Of a stretch of DNA of 31,291 nt, positions 1 through 7,896 are shown in pieces (positions within the stretch are counted from its first letter, which is position 1; the number at the start of each line of letters is the position of its first letter). A program made the translations under genes and the position numbers. The notes beneath the pieces were generated by a model. That model was not told the DNA's origin. It saw nothing but the letters and a program-made list of their open reading frames with translations, and did not search any database. This DNA comes from DATKZS01 sp035527835 [NCBI: bacterium] (GTDB taxonomy: Bacteria; RBG-13-61-14), in contig DATKZS010000164.1 in assembly GCA_035527835.1 (NCBI GenBank), forward strand, positions 1 through 31,291, given 5' to 3'.

Positions 1-1
1 A

Positions 2-26
2 CCTCAAGCCCCAAGCCTCAAGCCCC
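2..26. repeat. Heptamer repeat, CCTCAAG type
   Basis: Three consecutive 7-base units (CCTCAAG, CCCCAAG, CCTCAAG) followed by CCCC abut the 3' end of the exonuclease III gene; its stop codon begins 2 bases further on. The same heptamer occurs inverted at 867-892 on the other side of that gene, directly at 10089-10137, and as two units at 24737-24750. It is truncated on the left by the window edge. The tandem units are read directly; no function is known. Confidence 0.75.
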
Positions 27-28
27 TC

Positions 29-811
29 TTAAATTCGGAACTCCGCCACGATGGGGGTGTGGTCGGAGGGTTTGGGCGCGCGTCGGGGCTCGGGATCAAT
101 CCAGGCGTCTTTAGAGAGCGCGGCCATGGGAGGGGTGGCCATGATGTGGTCCACCCTCCATCCGATGCCGCGGTCGAGCGCTGCCTTGACCCGGTAGTCC
201 CAGAAGGAATATTGGCCGGGTCCGGGCTGGTGCTTCCTGAACACGTCAATGAATCCCCAGGCCATGATTTTCTGGAGCTTCTTCTGGACCTCGGGGTGGA
301 AGTCCACGTGGCCGCGCAGGCCCTTGGGGTCGTGGACGTCAATGTCGTCCGGCGCGACGTTGACGTCGCCGATCCAGACCAGGGGCCTCTCGGGCGAGTA
401 ATTCTTCTTGAAAAAGGCGAGGAGGCGGTCGAACCATTTGAGCTTGTACTGGAAGTATTCCGACTCGGCGTCGCGGCCCTGCGGGACATAGGTGTTGACC
501 ACGGGGATTCCGTCAATAACGGCGGCGATGAGCCTGGTCTCGTCGGCGTCCTTTTGACCGCCGAGGCCATAGGTTACGGTTTCGGGTGCGGACTGGCTGA
601 TGATGGCGACTCCGTTATAGGCCTTTTCGCCGCGGAAGGCGGCGTGGTATCCGGCTTGGCGGAAGGCCTCTTTGGGGAACTCCTTGTCCTGGACCTTGGT
701 TTCCTGGAGACAGAGTACGTCGGGCTGGTTCTTGAGGAGCCAGTCGAGGACGATGGGCAAGCGGGCCCGGATGGAGTTGGCGTTGAAGCTGGCTATTTTC
801 CAATCGGTCAT
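29..811 (-). CDS. xthA: Exodeoxyribonuclease III / AP endonuclease (XthA family)
   Basis: A 260-residue cytoplasmic DNA-repair nuclease of the endonuclease/exonuclease/phosphatase fold. It is expected to cut at abasic sites and digest 3' ends in base-excision repair. Visible family motifs are the N-terminal IASFNANSIRARL, the metal-binding QETK, the active-site segment GDVNVAPDD, WRVDHIMA, and the C-terminal PSDHTPIVAEF carrying the Asp-His pair. The length is normal for the family. The ATG at 811 is chosen because AAAGGAAA lies about nine bases upstream and the next residues begin the conserved strand. The open frame extends further upstream but that part is not conserved-looking. It is the last gene of a minus-strand run after the Hsp70-like gene, separated by 125 bp that hold an inverted heptamer repeat. 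Assignment is firm; membership of the same transcript is inferred. Confidence 0.93.
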   Translation of the reverse strand: MTDWKIASFNANSIRARLPIVLDWLLKNQPDVLCLQETKVQDKEFPKEAFRQAGYHAAFRGEKAYNGVAIISQSAPETVTYGLGGQKDADETRLIAAVIDGIPVVNTYVPQGRDAESEYFQYKLKWFDRLLAFFKKNYSPERPLVWIGDVNVAPDDIDVHDPKGLRGHVDFHPEVQKKLQKIMAWGFIDVFRKHQPGPGQYSFWDYRVKAALDRGIGWRVDHIMATPPMAALSKDAWIDPEPRRAPKPSDHTPIVAEFRI

Positions 812-866
812 GCAGCCATTTCCTTTCCGGCCGGCTTGCCGTTGATCGGTTCCGCGATCCCGGGCC

Positions 867-945
867 GGGGCTTGAGGCTTGAGGCTTGGGGCAGACCTAA
901 AGGCGGCCTCCCGTCTCAAGCCCCCAGCCTCAGGCCTCACGCCCC
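867..945. repeat. Inverted heptamer repeat (26-bp arms)
   Basis: The arm at 867-892 (units CTTGAGG, CTTGAGG, CTTGGGG) is complementary to the arm at 920-945 at 23 of 26 positions, with a 27-base spacer. The right arm overlaps the stop codon of the Hsp70-like gene at 937-939. The hairpin therefore lies exactly at the hsp70/xthA junction and would form in the minus-strand transcript. There is no T-run, so it is not a standard terminator. Confidence 0.8.
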
Positions 946-2181
946 GATCGCCGCTCCCCCCTTTTGCTTGGCGGCGGCGAGGAGGTGCCCGTAGATGGCG
1001 GCGCCGATGGCGACGCCTTCTTCGGGGAGGATCTGGTCGTAGATGATGTCTCCGAAGACCTGCTGGAGTCGGTGCTTGATCTTTGGCATTCGGGCCTGTC
1101 CGCCGACGAGGAGCAGGGCGTCGAGCTTGACCTTGGGGTCGAGGGTCCTGGCGTTCTCGATGGTGTCGAGGGCGAGGGTGATGGTCCGCTCGATGAGCTC
1201 GGATTCGAGGTATTCGAGGAGGTCTCTGGAGAGCTTGACGTCCATGTCGGACTTGGGGTCTATCTCCTTGATGACCTGGGAGACGTGGATCAGGGTCTGC
1301 TGGGTCTCGGAGAGCGCGATCTTGGATTTTTCGGCCTCGGTCTTGATGGCGCGGAGCACGTCCTTGTCGGTGATCAGGATGCCGTCCTTGTAGCGGTTGC
1401 CGCCGGGAAAGGAGCGGTTCTTGGTGGAGATCTGGAAGTACTTGAGCAGGTACTGGACGACGGCGTGGTCGAAGTCGTCTCCGCCGAGCCAGTTGTCGCC
1501 CAGGGTGGCGAGCTCCTCGTATCCGCCGGGGACGCGGCGCAGCACGGAGAAGTCAAAGGTTCCTCCGCCGAGGTCATAGACGGCGATGGTGTGCTCTCCC
1601 TTGTTCATGTATCCGAAGGCGTAGGCGGAGGCCATGGTCTCGTCGAGGGTCCCGACGAGGTTCACCCCGATCTTCTCGCAGAGCTGCTTGATGGCGGTGG
1701 AGTAGCGGGTCTTCTGGGAGGTGGGCATGGTGATGACCACGTCCTCCATGGGCTCCTTGGAAAAGTTCTCGGCCATTTGCTTGAGGTAGCGGAAGATGTA
1801 GGCGGCGATGTCCACGGGGGTGGCGCCGAGGTCGAGCTCGTTGATGCGTACCAGGATGTCCATCTCGTGGCTCTTGGCCTGGGGGTCGCGGTCAATGATG
1901 TAGTAGTACTTGTCCTGGGCCACCTTCACGTCCTCGGAGTCGAAGCTCTTGCCGATGAAGCGCTTGATGGAGTGGATGGTGCAGAAGGGGTTTTCCACGT
2001 ACTTGGACTTGGCGGCGCGGCCGACCATGACGCGGACGTTGTCGGCCTTCTCGTAGAAATAGACCACGGAGGGCACGAGCTTGTAGCGTTCCTTGTCCAG
2101 CACCACGCGGGGCTTGCCCTGCTCCAGGTAGGCCACGGAGGAGTTGGTGGTCCCGAAATCTATGCCGAACACCCGAGTCAT
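937..2181 (-). CDS. Stand-alone Hsp70-type ATPase (DnaK nucleotide-binding domain only)
   Basis: A 414-residue cytoplasmic protein of the Hsp70/actin ATPase fold. Family signatures are clear: IDFGTTNSSVA near residue 8, YDLGGGTFDFSVL near 200, LGDNWLGGDDFD just after it, and LLVGGQARMPKIK near 360. The chain ends at about the point where the ATPase domain ends in DnaK. There is no beta-sandwich substrate-binding domain and no helical lid; DnaK itself is about 630 residues. The stop codon is genuine and the reading frame does not resume downstream, so this looks like an NBD-only paralogue rather than a frameshifted DnaK. It follows the cyclic-nucleotide-binding gene after a 17-base gap, so the two are probably co-transcribed. 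ATP binding is expected. Its partner is unknown, and classical peptide refolding is unlikely without a substrate domain. Confidence 0.88.
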   Translation of the reverse strand: MTRVFGIDFGTTNSSVAYLEQGKPRVVLDKERYKLVPSVVYFYEKADNVRVMVGRAAKSKYVENPFCTIHSIKRFIGKSFDSEDVKVAQDKYYYIIDRDPQAKSHEMDILVRINELDLGATPVDIAAYIFRYLKQMAENFSKEPMEDVVITMPTSQKTRYSTAIKQLCEKIGVNLVGTLDETMASAYAFGYMNKGEHTIAVYDLGGGTFDFSVLRRVPGGYEELATLGDNWLGGDDFDHAVVQYLLKYFQISTKNRSFPGGNRYKDGILITDKDVLRAIKTEAEKSKIALSETQQTLIHVSQVIKEIDPKSDMDVKLSRDLLEYLESELIERTITLALDTIENARTLDPKVKLDALLLVGGQARMPKIKHRLQQVFGDIIYDQILPEEGVAIGAAIYGHLLAAAKQKGGAAIGA

Positions 2182-2198
2182 GGCCGTGCTCCGCTCCC

Positions 2199-2681
2199 CT
2201 ATCTTTTCTTGCTGGTCATGCGGATGATCTGGTTGGCGATGGCGAAGCGCTCGGTGGTCTCCCGCAGCCGGTGCGACAATATGATGGTCAATCTTTTGTA
2301 AATCTTCAAGGCGATGGCGTGCTCCTGCCTCATCATGTCGTCGAAGTACTCCTTCTTGACGCGGATCAGCTTGGCGGGGCCCTTAGCGCGGACGGTGGCG
2401 GAGCGCGGCTCGCCCTCGACCAGCGCCATCTCGCCGAAGAGCTCGCCCGGCTTGAGCACCGCCACCACGTCCTCCACCTCCTCGGCCTCGGGCGACGGGG
2501 CCAGGACCTCGACCTCTCCCTCCCGGATCAGGTAGAGCGCATCGCCGGCCTCGCCCCGCTTGAAGACGACGTCGCCGGCGTTGAAGCTGACCTTCTGGGT
2601 GAGGTTGGCGATCTTGATCAGCTCCGTGTTGTTGAGCTCCTTGAACAGGGCGATCTTCTTGAATATCTCGATATTTTCCAT
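2199..2681 (-). CDS. Cyclic-nucleotide-binding-domain protein without DNA-binding domain
   Basis: A 160-residue protein with one cNMP-binding beta-barrel at about residues 5-105. The phosphate-binding cassette is recognisable: GELFGEMALVEGEPRSATV, with Glu84 and Arg93 where ligand-contacting residues lie in this family. The remaining 55 residues are a charged helical tail (for example YKRLTIILSHRLRETTERF). They show no winged-helix domain, so this is not a CRP/FNR-type activator. The start is ATG at 2681, preceded by AGGAGG about seven bases upstream. It is the first gene of the minus-strand pair with the Hsp70-like ATPase, 17 bases apart. A role as a nucleotide-sensing regulatory subunit of the ATPase is inference. 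It could equally be a localisation or scaffold domain that does not bind a cyclic nucleotide. Confidence 0.85.
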   Translation of the reverse strand: MENIEIFKKIALFKELNNTELIKIANLTQKVSFNAGDVVFKRGEAGDALYLIREGEVEVLAPSPEAEEVEDVVAVLKPGELFGEMALVEGEPRSATVRAKGPAKLIRVKKEYFDDMMRQEHAIALKIYKRLTIILSHRLRETTERFAIANQIIRMTSKKR

Positions 2682-2819
2682 GCCGGGCCTCCTGGGTCGT
2701 TCCTTTCATCTTATTATCATGATTAGCGCCGTGTCAACACTAGAGCCAAGCGGGGGCCGTTTCCGGCCCCGCGGAGGGCAATCCCCGAGGCATCTTGCGA
2801 TCGTCATGCCGCGGGCGGA

Positions 2820-2847
2820 TTGATTGTCCCCCCTCCCATCCTATGAT
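2820..2847 (+). promoter_or_regulatory. Sigma-70-like promoter for asnB
   Basis: TTGATT at 2820-2825 and TATGAT at 2842-2847 are separated by 16 bases. The expected transcription start near 2854 lies only about six bases before the asnB ATG at 2860. The message would therefore be nearly leaderless, and no good ribosome-binding site is present. Confidence 0.5.
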
Positions 2848-2859
2848 AGCTTCTAGGCC

Positions 2860-4740
2860 ATGTGCGGGATTTGCGGAGAGTATCGGCGCGACGGCGGGCC
2901 GGTTAATGAAGAGACGATCCGGGCGATGACCCGGATGCTCATGCACCGGGGCCCGGACGACGAGGGGTTTTACAGGACGGACCCGCCGTTTCTGCGGCTG
3001 GGGCAGCGGCGGCTCTCGATCATTGATTTGCCGGGCGGAAGACAGCCGATGGCGAACGAGGACGGGACCATATGGGTGGTGTTCAACGGAGAGATTTACA
3101 ACTTCATGGAGCTTCGGGAGGACCTGATCGCGCGGGGCCACGAGTTCAAGACGCTCTCGGACACCGAGACCATCATCCACCAGTACGAGGAGGACGGGCC
3201 GGATTGCGTCAACAAGTTCAACGGCATGTTCGCGTTCGCGGTGTGGGACGGGAAGAGGCGGCGGCTGTTCCTGGCGCGCGACCGGCTGGGCATCAAGCCT
3301 CTGTACTACGCGGAGGAGGGCCCGCGGTTTATTTTCGCCTCGGAGCTGGGTCCGGTGCTGCGGGCGCTCGGGGCGCGGCCGTCGCTGGATCGGGCTTCGC
3401 TGTGGGCATTTCTCACGATCCAGTACGCGCCGTCTCCGCGGACCATGTTCCGGGGGGTGAGGGAGCTTGGTCCGGGGCGGCGGCTCATCGTTGACCGGTC
3501 CGGGGTGAAGGAGGATTGTTACTGGCGTCTTCCGGAGGGCGGGGCGCCGCTCGCGGGCCGGGAGGCGGAGGAAGGCATCCGGGAGCTTTTGGATGACGCG
3601 GTGCGGCTGCGCTTGATCGCGGACGTTCCGTTGGGGGCTTTTTTGTCGGGCGGGATTGACTCGACGGCGCTGGTGGCGGCGATGCGCCGGCACAAGGGCG
3701 CGGGGCTGAAGACGTTCTCGGTGGATTTCCGGGCGGAGCTGGGGGCGGGCTGCGTTAACGAGACCAGGTGGGCGGAGCTCGCGGCGCGCCGGTATGAGAC
3801 GGAGCACCACCGGCTCACGGTGACGGCCCGGGACGCGCTCGACGCTCTGCCCGCGGTGGTGGCGCGTCTGGACGACCTGATCTCGGACCCGGCGGTGATC
3901 CCGACTTACCTGGTGTCGCGGTTCGCGCGGGAGAGCGTGACCGTGTGCCTGTCCGGGGAGGGCGGCGACGAGCTGTTCGCGGGCTACCAGCGTTATGCCC
4001 TGGGCTCGCTGGCCCGGTTCTACCGGCCCATTCCGGCTCTCGCGCGGCGCCTGCTGTTCGAGCTGCCGGCGTCGCGTCTGCCCCGGATGCGGCGGGTGCG
4101 GAAGGCGCTGGCGGCTCTCGGCGCGGGCACGCCGGTGAAGCGGCACCTGGCGTGGCTGCCGGTGATACCGCCGGAGGCCGCGGACGAGCTGCTGGGCCCG
4201 GAGAGCGGGGGCCGGGAGATGGTGGAGGAGGCGTTCGCCTGGGCTTTCGAGGGTCAGACCGATGCGTTCGACCTGGACCGCACGCTGCGGGCGGACCTTG
4301 GCACCTGGCTTCCCGACGACCTCTTGACCAAGGTGGACCGGGCGAGCATGGCGGCGGGGCTGGAATGCCGGGTGCCGTACCTGGATTACCGGCTGGTGGA
4401 GCTCGCGCTGCGCATTCCGGCCCGGGAGAAGGCGGGACTTTGGCGGCGCAAAGTCATCTTTAAAAAAGCGGTGGCCCCGATGGTGCCCGCTGAGATCATC
4501 AAGCGCAAGAAGTACGGGTTCGCGCTTCCGCTGGACGCCTGGTTTCGGCGCGAGCTCAAGGAGATGATGCTTGACCTTCTTCATGAGGACCGGCTGCGGC
4601 GGCAGGGGGTATTTCAGCCGGGTCCGGTGCAGGAGCTGATCCGGGAGCACCTTTCGGGCCGTGAGGACCAGGGGCACCAGCTCTTTTCGCTGTTGCTTTT
4701 CCAACTATGGCAAGATAGCATGAACGGGCGCGCCGTCTGA
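2860..4740 (+). CDS. asnB: Asparagine synthetase, glutamine-hydrolysing (AsnB type)
   Basis: A 626-residue class-II glutamine amidotransferase fused to an asparagine-synthetase domain. It is expected to convert aspartate, glutamine and ATP to asparagine, or to amidate a surface-polymer precursor. The start MCGICGEY places the nucleophile Cys at position 2, exposed after removal of Met. The glutaminase domain continues through RGPDDEGFY, RRLSIIDL and FNGEIYNF. The synthetase domain carries the PP-loop LSGGIDSTALVAAM near residue 263, LSGEGGDELFAGY, and DLLTKVDRASMAAGLECRVPYLD. Length is typical of asnB paralogues in polysaccharide loci. It is followed after 12 bases by a polyprenyl-phosphate sugar transferase, and the pair probably forms an operon. 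That context favours an envelope-related AsnB over a housekeeping one, but the sequence alone cannot settle it. No ribosome-binding site is evident. Confidence 0.93.
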   Translation: MCGICGEYRRDGGPVNEETIRAMTRMLMHRGPDDEGFYRTDPPFLRLGQRRLSIIDLPGGRQPMANEDGTIWVVFNGEIYNFMELREDLIARGHEFKTLSDTETIIHQYEEDGPDCVNKFNGMFAFAVWDGKRRRLFLARDRLGIKPLYYAEEGPRFIFASELGPVLRALGARPSLDRASLWAFLTIQYAPSPRTMFRGVRELGPGRRLIVDRSGVKEDCYWRLPEGGAPLAGREAEEGIRELLDDAVRLRLIADVPLGAFLSGGIDSTALVAAMRRHKGAGLKTFSVDFRAELGAGCVNETRWAELAARRYETEHHRLTVTARDALDALPAVVARLDDLISDPAVIPTYLVSRFARESVTVCLSGEGGDELFAGYQRYALGSLARFYRPIPALARRLLFELPASRLPRMRRVRKALAALGAGTPVKRHLAWLPVIPPEAADELLGPESGGREMVEEAFAWAFEGQTDAFDLDRTLRADLGTWLPDDLLTKVDRASMAAGLECRVPYLDYRLVELALRIPAREKAGLWRRKVIFKKAVAPMVPAEIIKRKKYGFALPLDAWFRRELKEMMLDLLHEDRLRRQGVFQPGPVQELIREHLSGREDQGHQLFSLLLFQLWQDSMNGRAV

Positions 4741-4752
4741 TCGGGACTTAGT

Positions 4753-5847
4753 ATGCCGAAATTATTCAATCTCGGATTGCTGAGCGGGCTCACGTGCCTG
4801 TTGGCGCTGGGGGTCGGGCTCTACGTCACGCCGCTGGCGCGGGAGGCGGCGCTGAAGCTCGGCATGGTGGCGAAGCCGGACGGGAGGCTCCGGTTCCATG
4901 AGGAGCCGGTGCCGTACCTCGGGGGCGTGGCGATTTACATCGCGATGCTGGTGGCGCTCACGGTGGCGGTGGATTTCAACAACATGATGCTGGGGATCCT
5001 GTTGGGGACCACGATCATCCTGATGGTGGGTCTGATTGATGATTTCGGGGTGATGACTCCGGGGATGAAGCTGTTCGGCCAGGTGGTCGCGGCGGTGGCG
5101 CTGATCAAGGGCGGGATCGTGCTGGAGCTCACTATTTTCGAGGACGTGAGATGGCCGGGCGACCTGCCGCTTTTGAGCTGGGGTCTTTCGGCGGTGTGGC
5201 TGATCGGGGTGGCGAACGCGCTGAACTTCCTGGACATCGAGGACGGGCTGGCGGCGGGGGTGGCGGCGTGTTGCTGCCCGGCGCTGTTTCTGGTGGCGTG
5301 GCTGAACGGGCGTCCGCAGGCGGCGCTGTTCACGGCGGCGCTGTTCGGGGGGACACTGGGTTTTTTACGCTACAACGCTCCGCTGCCCACGGCGCGGATT
5401 TACCTGGGCGACGCCGGGAGCCTGTTGCTCGGCCTGTCGCTCGCTTCGCTGGCCATGATCGGGAGCTATACAGCGGCCAACGACCTGGCCGTGGCGTGCC
5501 CGATCATCATCCTGGGCGTGCCCTGCTTCGAGCTGGGTCTGACCATGGCGGCCCGCTGGCGGCGGGGTGTGCCCGTGTATTACGGGTCGCCGGACCACGT
5601 GGCCAAGCGGCTGGAGCAAGTCGGCCTCGGGAAGCGCCTGACGCTCGGCCTGCACTGCGGCGCGAGCCTCGTACTCGGGGCCGTGGCCATCGCGGTCATG
5701 AAGGCCGACATCCGGACGGCGATAATCATCGTCGGTGCGCTGATGCTCGCGGCCCTGGCCGCCGCGTTCTTCCTGCTGCGGCTCAAGATCGAGTGGCCCG
5801 CGGGAGAGGATATGGGAAAACAAAATGAGACGCAGAGTGGCGGTTGA
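4753..5847 (+). CDS. WecA/MraY-type polyprenyl-phosphate sugar-1-phosphate transferase
   Basis: A 364-residue multi-pass membrane protein. It is expected to transfer a HexNAc-1-phosphate from a UDP-sugar to undecaprenyl phosphate, the first committed step of a surface glycan. Signatures in order are KPDGRLRFHEEPVPYLGGVA at about residues 36-55, the LIDDFG Asp pair near 95, NALNFLDIEDGLAAG near 155-169, and ARIYLGDAGSLLLG near 212-225. A cytoplasmic PDHVAKRL histidine motif follows near 280. The fourth element reads DIEDG where WecA and MraY usually have DG(I/L)DG; the catalytic aspartates are kept. About ten hydrophobic segments are visible. It lies 12 bases after asnB, and its last 23 bases overlap the next gene. 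A peptidoglycan role as MraY is less likely because the neighbours are not mur genes. Confidence 0.85.
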   Translation: MPKLFNLGLLSGLTCLLALGVGLYVTPLAREAALKLGMVAKPDGRLRFHEEPVPYLGGVAIYIAMLVALTVAVDFNNMMLGILLGTTIILMVGLIDDFGVMTPGMKLFGQVVAAVALIKGGIVLELTIFEDVRWPGDLPLLSWGLSAVWLIGVANALNFLDIEDGLAAGVAACCCPALFLVAWLNGRPQAALFTAALFGGTLGFLRYNAPLPTARIYLGDAGSLLLGLSLASLAMIGSYTAANDLAVACPIIILGVPCFELGLTMAARWRRGVPVYYGSPDHVAKRLEQVGLGKRLTLGLHCGASLVLGAVAIAVMKADIRTAIIIVGALMLAALAAAFFLLRLKIEWPAGEDMGKQNETQSGG

Positions 5848-7813
5848 GATAATTCTCGGCCTCATCATCATCGCCGGATTTTTTTATTGGCTCTACCTCC
5901 GGCCCCCGCCCGAGGCTGCGGTGCTGTCCCCCGGCGACCCCGCCATCGAGCGGAGCATCAAGGAGAACCGGAACCAGGTGCTGATCATCGGGCTGGACGG
6001 GATGACCTGGGACGTGGCGCTGCCGCTGATCAACGAGGGCAGGATGCCGACGTTCGCCCGGCTGCTCGCCCGGAGCACGCACGGGATGAGCCGCGCGGCA
6101 AAGCCGCTGATCTCGCCGGCGATCTGGACCAGCATGGCGACGGGGCAGCCGCCGTCGGCGCACGGCATTGACAACTTCCTTGCCAAGCTGCCGTTCCAGT
6201 ACCGGGAGGTGACCATGACCAGCCGTTTCCGGCTCTCGCCCGCGCTGTGGCAGATGGCCTCGTGGGCGGGCCGGAGCGTGGGCGTGGTCAACTGGTACGC
6301 GGCGAGCCCCGCGGAGAAGGTCAAGAACGGCGTGTTCGTGGCGGAGAACGCGCAGCCGGAAAACGTTGACGAGAAGAACGTCTATCCTCCGGAGTGGGTG
6401 GAGAAGCTCCGGAGCGTCCCCCTCCCGCAATATGCGCCTTATGAAGAGCTCATCCAGACCGCGCGCGACTCGCGCGTGCAGCGGGCCTACGAGCTCGACC
6501 GCGGCGTGTTCGTGATGGCGCTGGAAATCCTGCGCGAGGAACACCCGGACCTGATGATGGTGTATTTCCAGAACATTGACGTGCTCTCGCACGGGTTCTG
6601 GAAGTACCGCTGGCCCATGGGTCTGGACCATTATTTCACGGTGTCGAAGGAGGAGCGGGACCGCTACCGCGACGTGGTCGAGACCCAGTACGAGTTCACG
6701 GACCGGATGGTGGGCGGCTTGCTGGGGGAAGCGGACGACTACACGGTGATCATATTGTCGGACCACGGGCTGGGCCCGGCGTTCCAGCCGCACAACATCT
6801 TTCCAGACCTGAACCAGCTGCTCGAGCGCATGGGCTATCTCGGGTATGACGGCCCCACCTGTGACGGCATGCTCTCCGAGCTCGTGAAGCGCGGCGAGCT
6901 CGGCATCCCGGCCGGCGCCAACCCGGCCTTCCCGGCCTACAACATCTTCGTGGTTTGCCGGGAGCTGGCGAACGAGACCTTGAAGTGGCGGGCCGAGGGC
7001 GCGGACATGATGGAGCCGGCGGCGGTGGAGGGCTATCTGGCGGTGCGGCTGAAGCTCACTCCGGCCCGGGACGAGGCCCAGGAAAAGGCCAGGCGTGAGG
7101 CCATGCTCATGCTGGCCCGGGCGCTTAGGCCGGACCAGCAGCGGCAGGACATGTTGTGGAGCGGCACCCGCGCCTGGAACGGGAGCGATTTCCACAAGCA
7201 AGTGCAGGGTCTCTATATCAACCTGGCCGAGCGCGAGCCGGAGGGCATCGTGCCGGAGCCGGACTATAAGAGCTTCCGCCGCGAACTGGTCCGCGCGCTC
7301 GCATCCCTCCGCACCGAAGAGAACCTGCGCCTGTTCACGATGGTCAAGGCCAACCCGGACAAGCAGATGATGCCCATGGGCCTGGCCGACCGGCCCGACG
7401 TCCTGGTCCAGGTCAACCGCGACGCGCTGCTCAACAGGTTCGCCTTCCGGGGACCGGCCGACCAGGACCCCGTCCCGCTCGACGCCATCCGCTGGTCGTA
7501 CCAGGACGTGAGCGCCGACCACGTCCCCGACGGAGTGTTCCTGGTCTCGGGCCAAAACGCCAAGACCTTCAAGGAGCTCGACGCGGGCGGCCTGGACATC
7601 ACGCCCACGGTGCTGTGGCTGATGGGGCTGCCGGTGGGAGCGGACATGCCGGGCCGGGTGCTGGCCGAGGCGTTCGAGGCTCCGCTCCAGGAGCGCGCGC
7701 CGCTATACATCCCGAGCTGGAGCAGGGTGCTCAAGGGCGGCGGGCCCGAGGCGCCCCCCGAGATCCCGCCGGAGAAGATGAGGCAGCTCCATGACATCGG
7801 GTACATTCAATAA
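5825..7813 (+). CDS. Membrane-anchored alkaline-phosphatase-superfamily phosphodiesterase
   Basis: A 662-residue protein of the type I phosphodiesterase/nucleotide pyrophosphatase family. An uncleaved-looking signal anchor spans residues 6-25 (VEIILGLIIIAGFFYWLYL), placing the enzyme outside the membrane. Metal and nucleophile motifs follow the family order: LIIGLDGMTWD with Asp58; SPAIWTSMATG near residue 100 with the likely Thr nucleophile; NIDVLSHGFWKY near 250; IILSDHGLG near 312. The C-terminal DITPTVLWLMGLPVGADMPGR closes the fold. It starts inside the preceding transferase gene, so the two are translationally coupled and probably act on the same lipid-linked or surface glycan. The substrate, possibly a phosphodiester-linked decoration or a nucleotide-sugar, cannot be read from the sequence. 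Confidence 0.85.
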   Translation: MRRRVAVEIILGLIIIAGFFYWLYLRPPPEAAVLSPGDPAIERSIKENRNQVLIIGLDGMTWDVALPLINEGRMPTFARLLARSTHGMSRAAKPLISPAIWTSMATGQPPSAHGIDNFLAKLPFQYREVTMTSRFRLSPALWQMASWAGRSVGVVNWYAASPAEKVKNGVFVAENAQPENVDEKNVYPPEWVEKLRSVPLPQYAPYEELIQTARDSRVQRAYELDRGVFVMALEILREEHPDLMMVYFQNIDVLSHGFWKYRWPMGLDHYFTVSKEERDRYRDVVETQYEFTDRMVGGLLGEADDYTVIILSDHGLGPAFQPHNIFPDLNQLLERMGYLGYDGPTCDGMLSELVKRGELGIPAGANPAFPAYNIFVVCRELANETLKWRAEGADMMEPAAVEGYLAVRLKLTPARDEAQEKARREAMLMLARALRPDQQRQDMLWSGTRAWNGSDFHKQVQGLYINLAEREPEGIVPEPDYKSFRRELVRALASLRTEENLRLFTMVKANPDKQMMPMGLADRPDVLVQVNRDALLNRFAFRGPADQDPVPLDAIRWSYQDVSADHVPDGVFLVSGQNAKTFKELDAGGLDITPTVLWLMGLPVGADMPGRVLAEAFEAPLQERAPLYIPSWSRVLKGGGPEAPPEIPPEKMRQLHDIGYIQ

Positions 7814-7825
7814 TTAAATTTTTTT

Positions 7826-7859
7826 CTTGGCGCGCTTGGCGTCTTGGCGGTTAATTCTT
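7826..7859. repeat. Single-arm repeat, CTTGGCG units
   Basis: CTTGGCG occurs three times at 7826, 7835 and 7843, after a T-run that begins 12 bases past the phosphodiesterase stop codon. The 19-mer CTTGGCGTCTTGGCGGTTA at 7835-7853 is identical to 15909-15927, the right arm of the hairpin between trpC and trpF. No complementary arm is found nearby, so this looks like a half-element or a decayed copy. Confidence 0.75.
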
Positions 7860-7896
7860 ATCGCCCTTCCCGGTCAAGCCGGTTTCGGGTGGACCA

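Noticed and set aside
937-2181. Possibility that the Hsp70-like gene is a frameshifted dnaK
   Set aside because: No substrate-binding-domain sequence appears in any frame downstream. xthA begins after 125 bp, and no dnaJ or grpE lies nearby.
964-2301. A 445-codon open frame on the plus strand opposite the Hsp70-like gene
   Set aside because: It is an antisense shadow of a conserved gene in GC-rich DNA. The translation is Gly/Val/Leu/Glu-rich with no family motif.
2713-2737. Minus-strand TTGACA with GATAAT upstream of the cyclic-nucleotide-binding gene
   Set aside because: The spacing is only 13 bases, too short for a normal promoter. A real promoter is likely in this gap but I cannot place it.
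2740-4704. A 654-codon open frame on the minus strand opposite asnB
   Set aside because: Arg/Pro/His-rich antisense shadow. asnB has every catalytic motif in the right order, so the opposite frame is not coding.
5783-7555. A 590-codon minus-strand open frame opposite the phosphodiesterase gene
   Set aside because: Same kind of shadow, rich in His, Arg and Val, with no recognisable domain.
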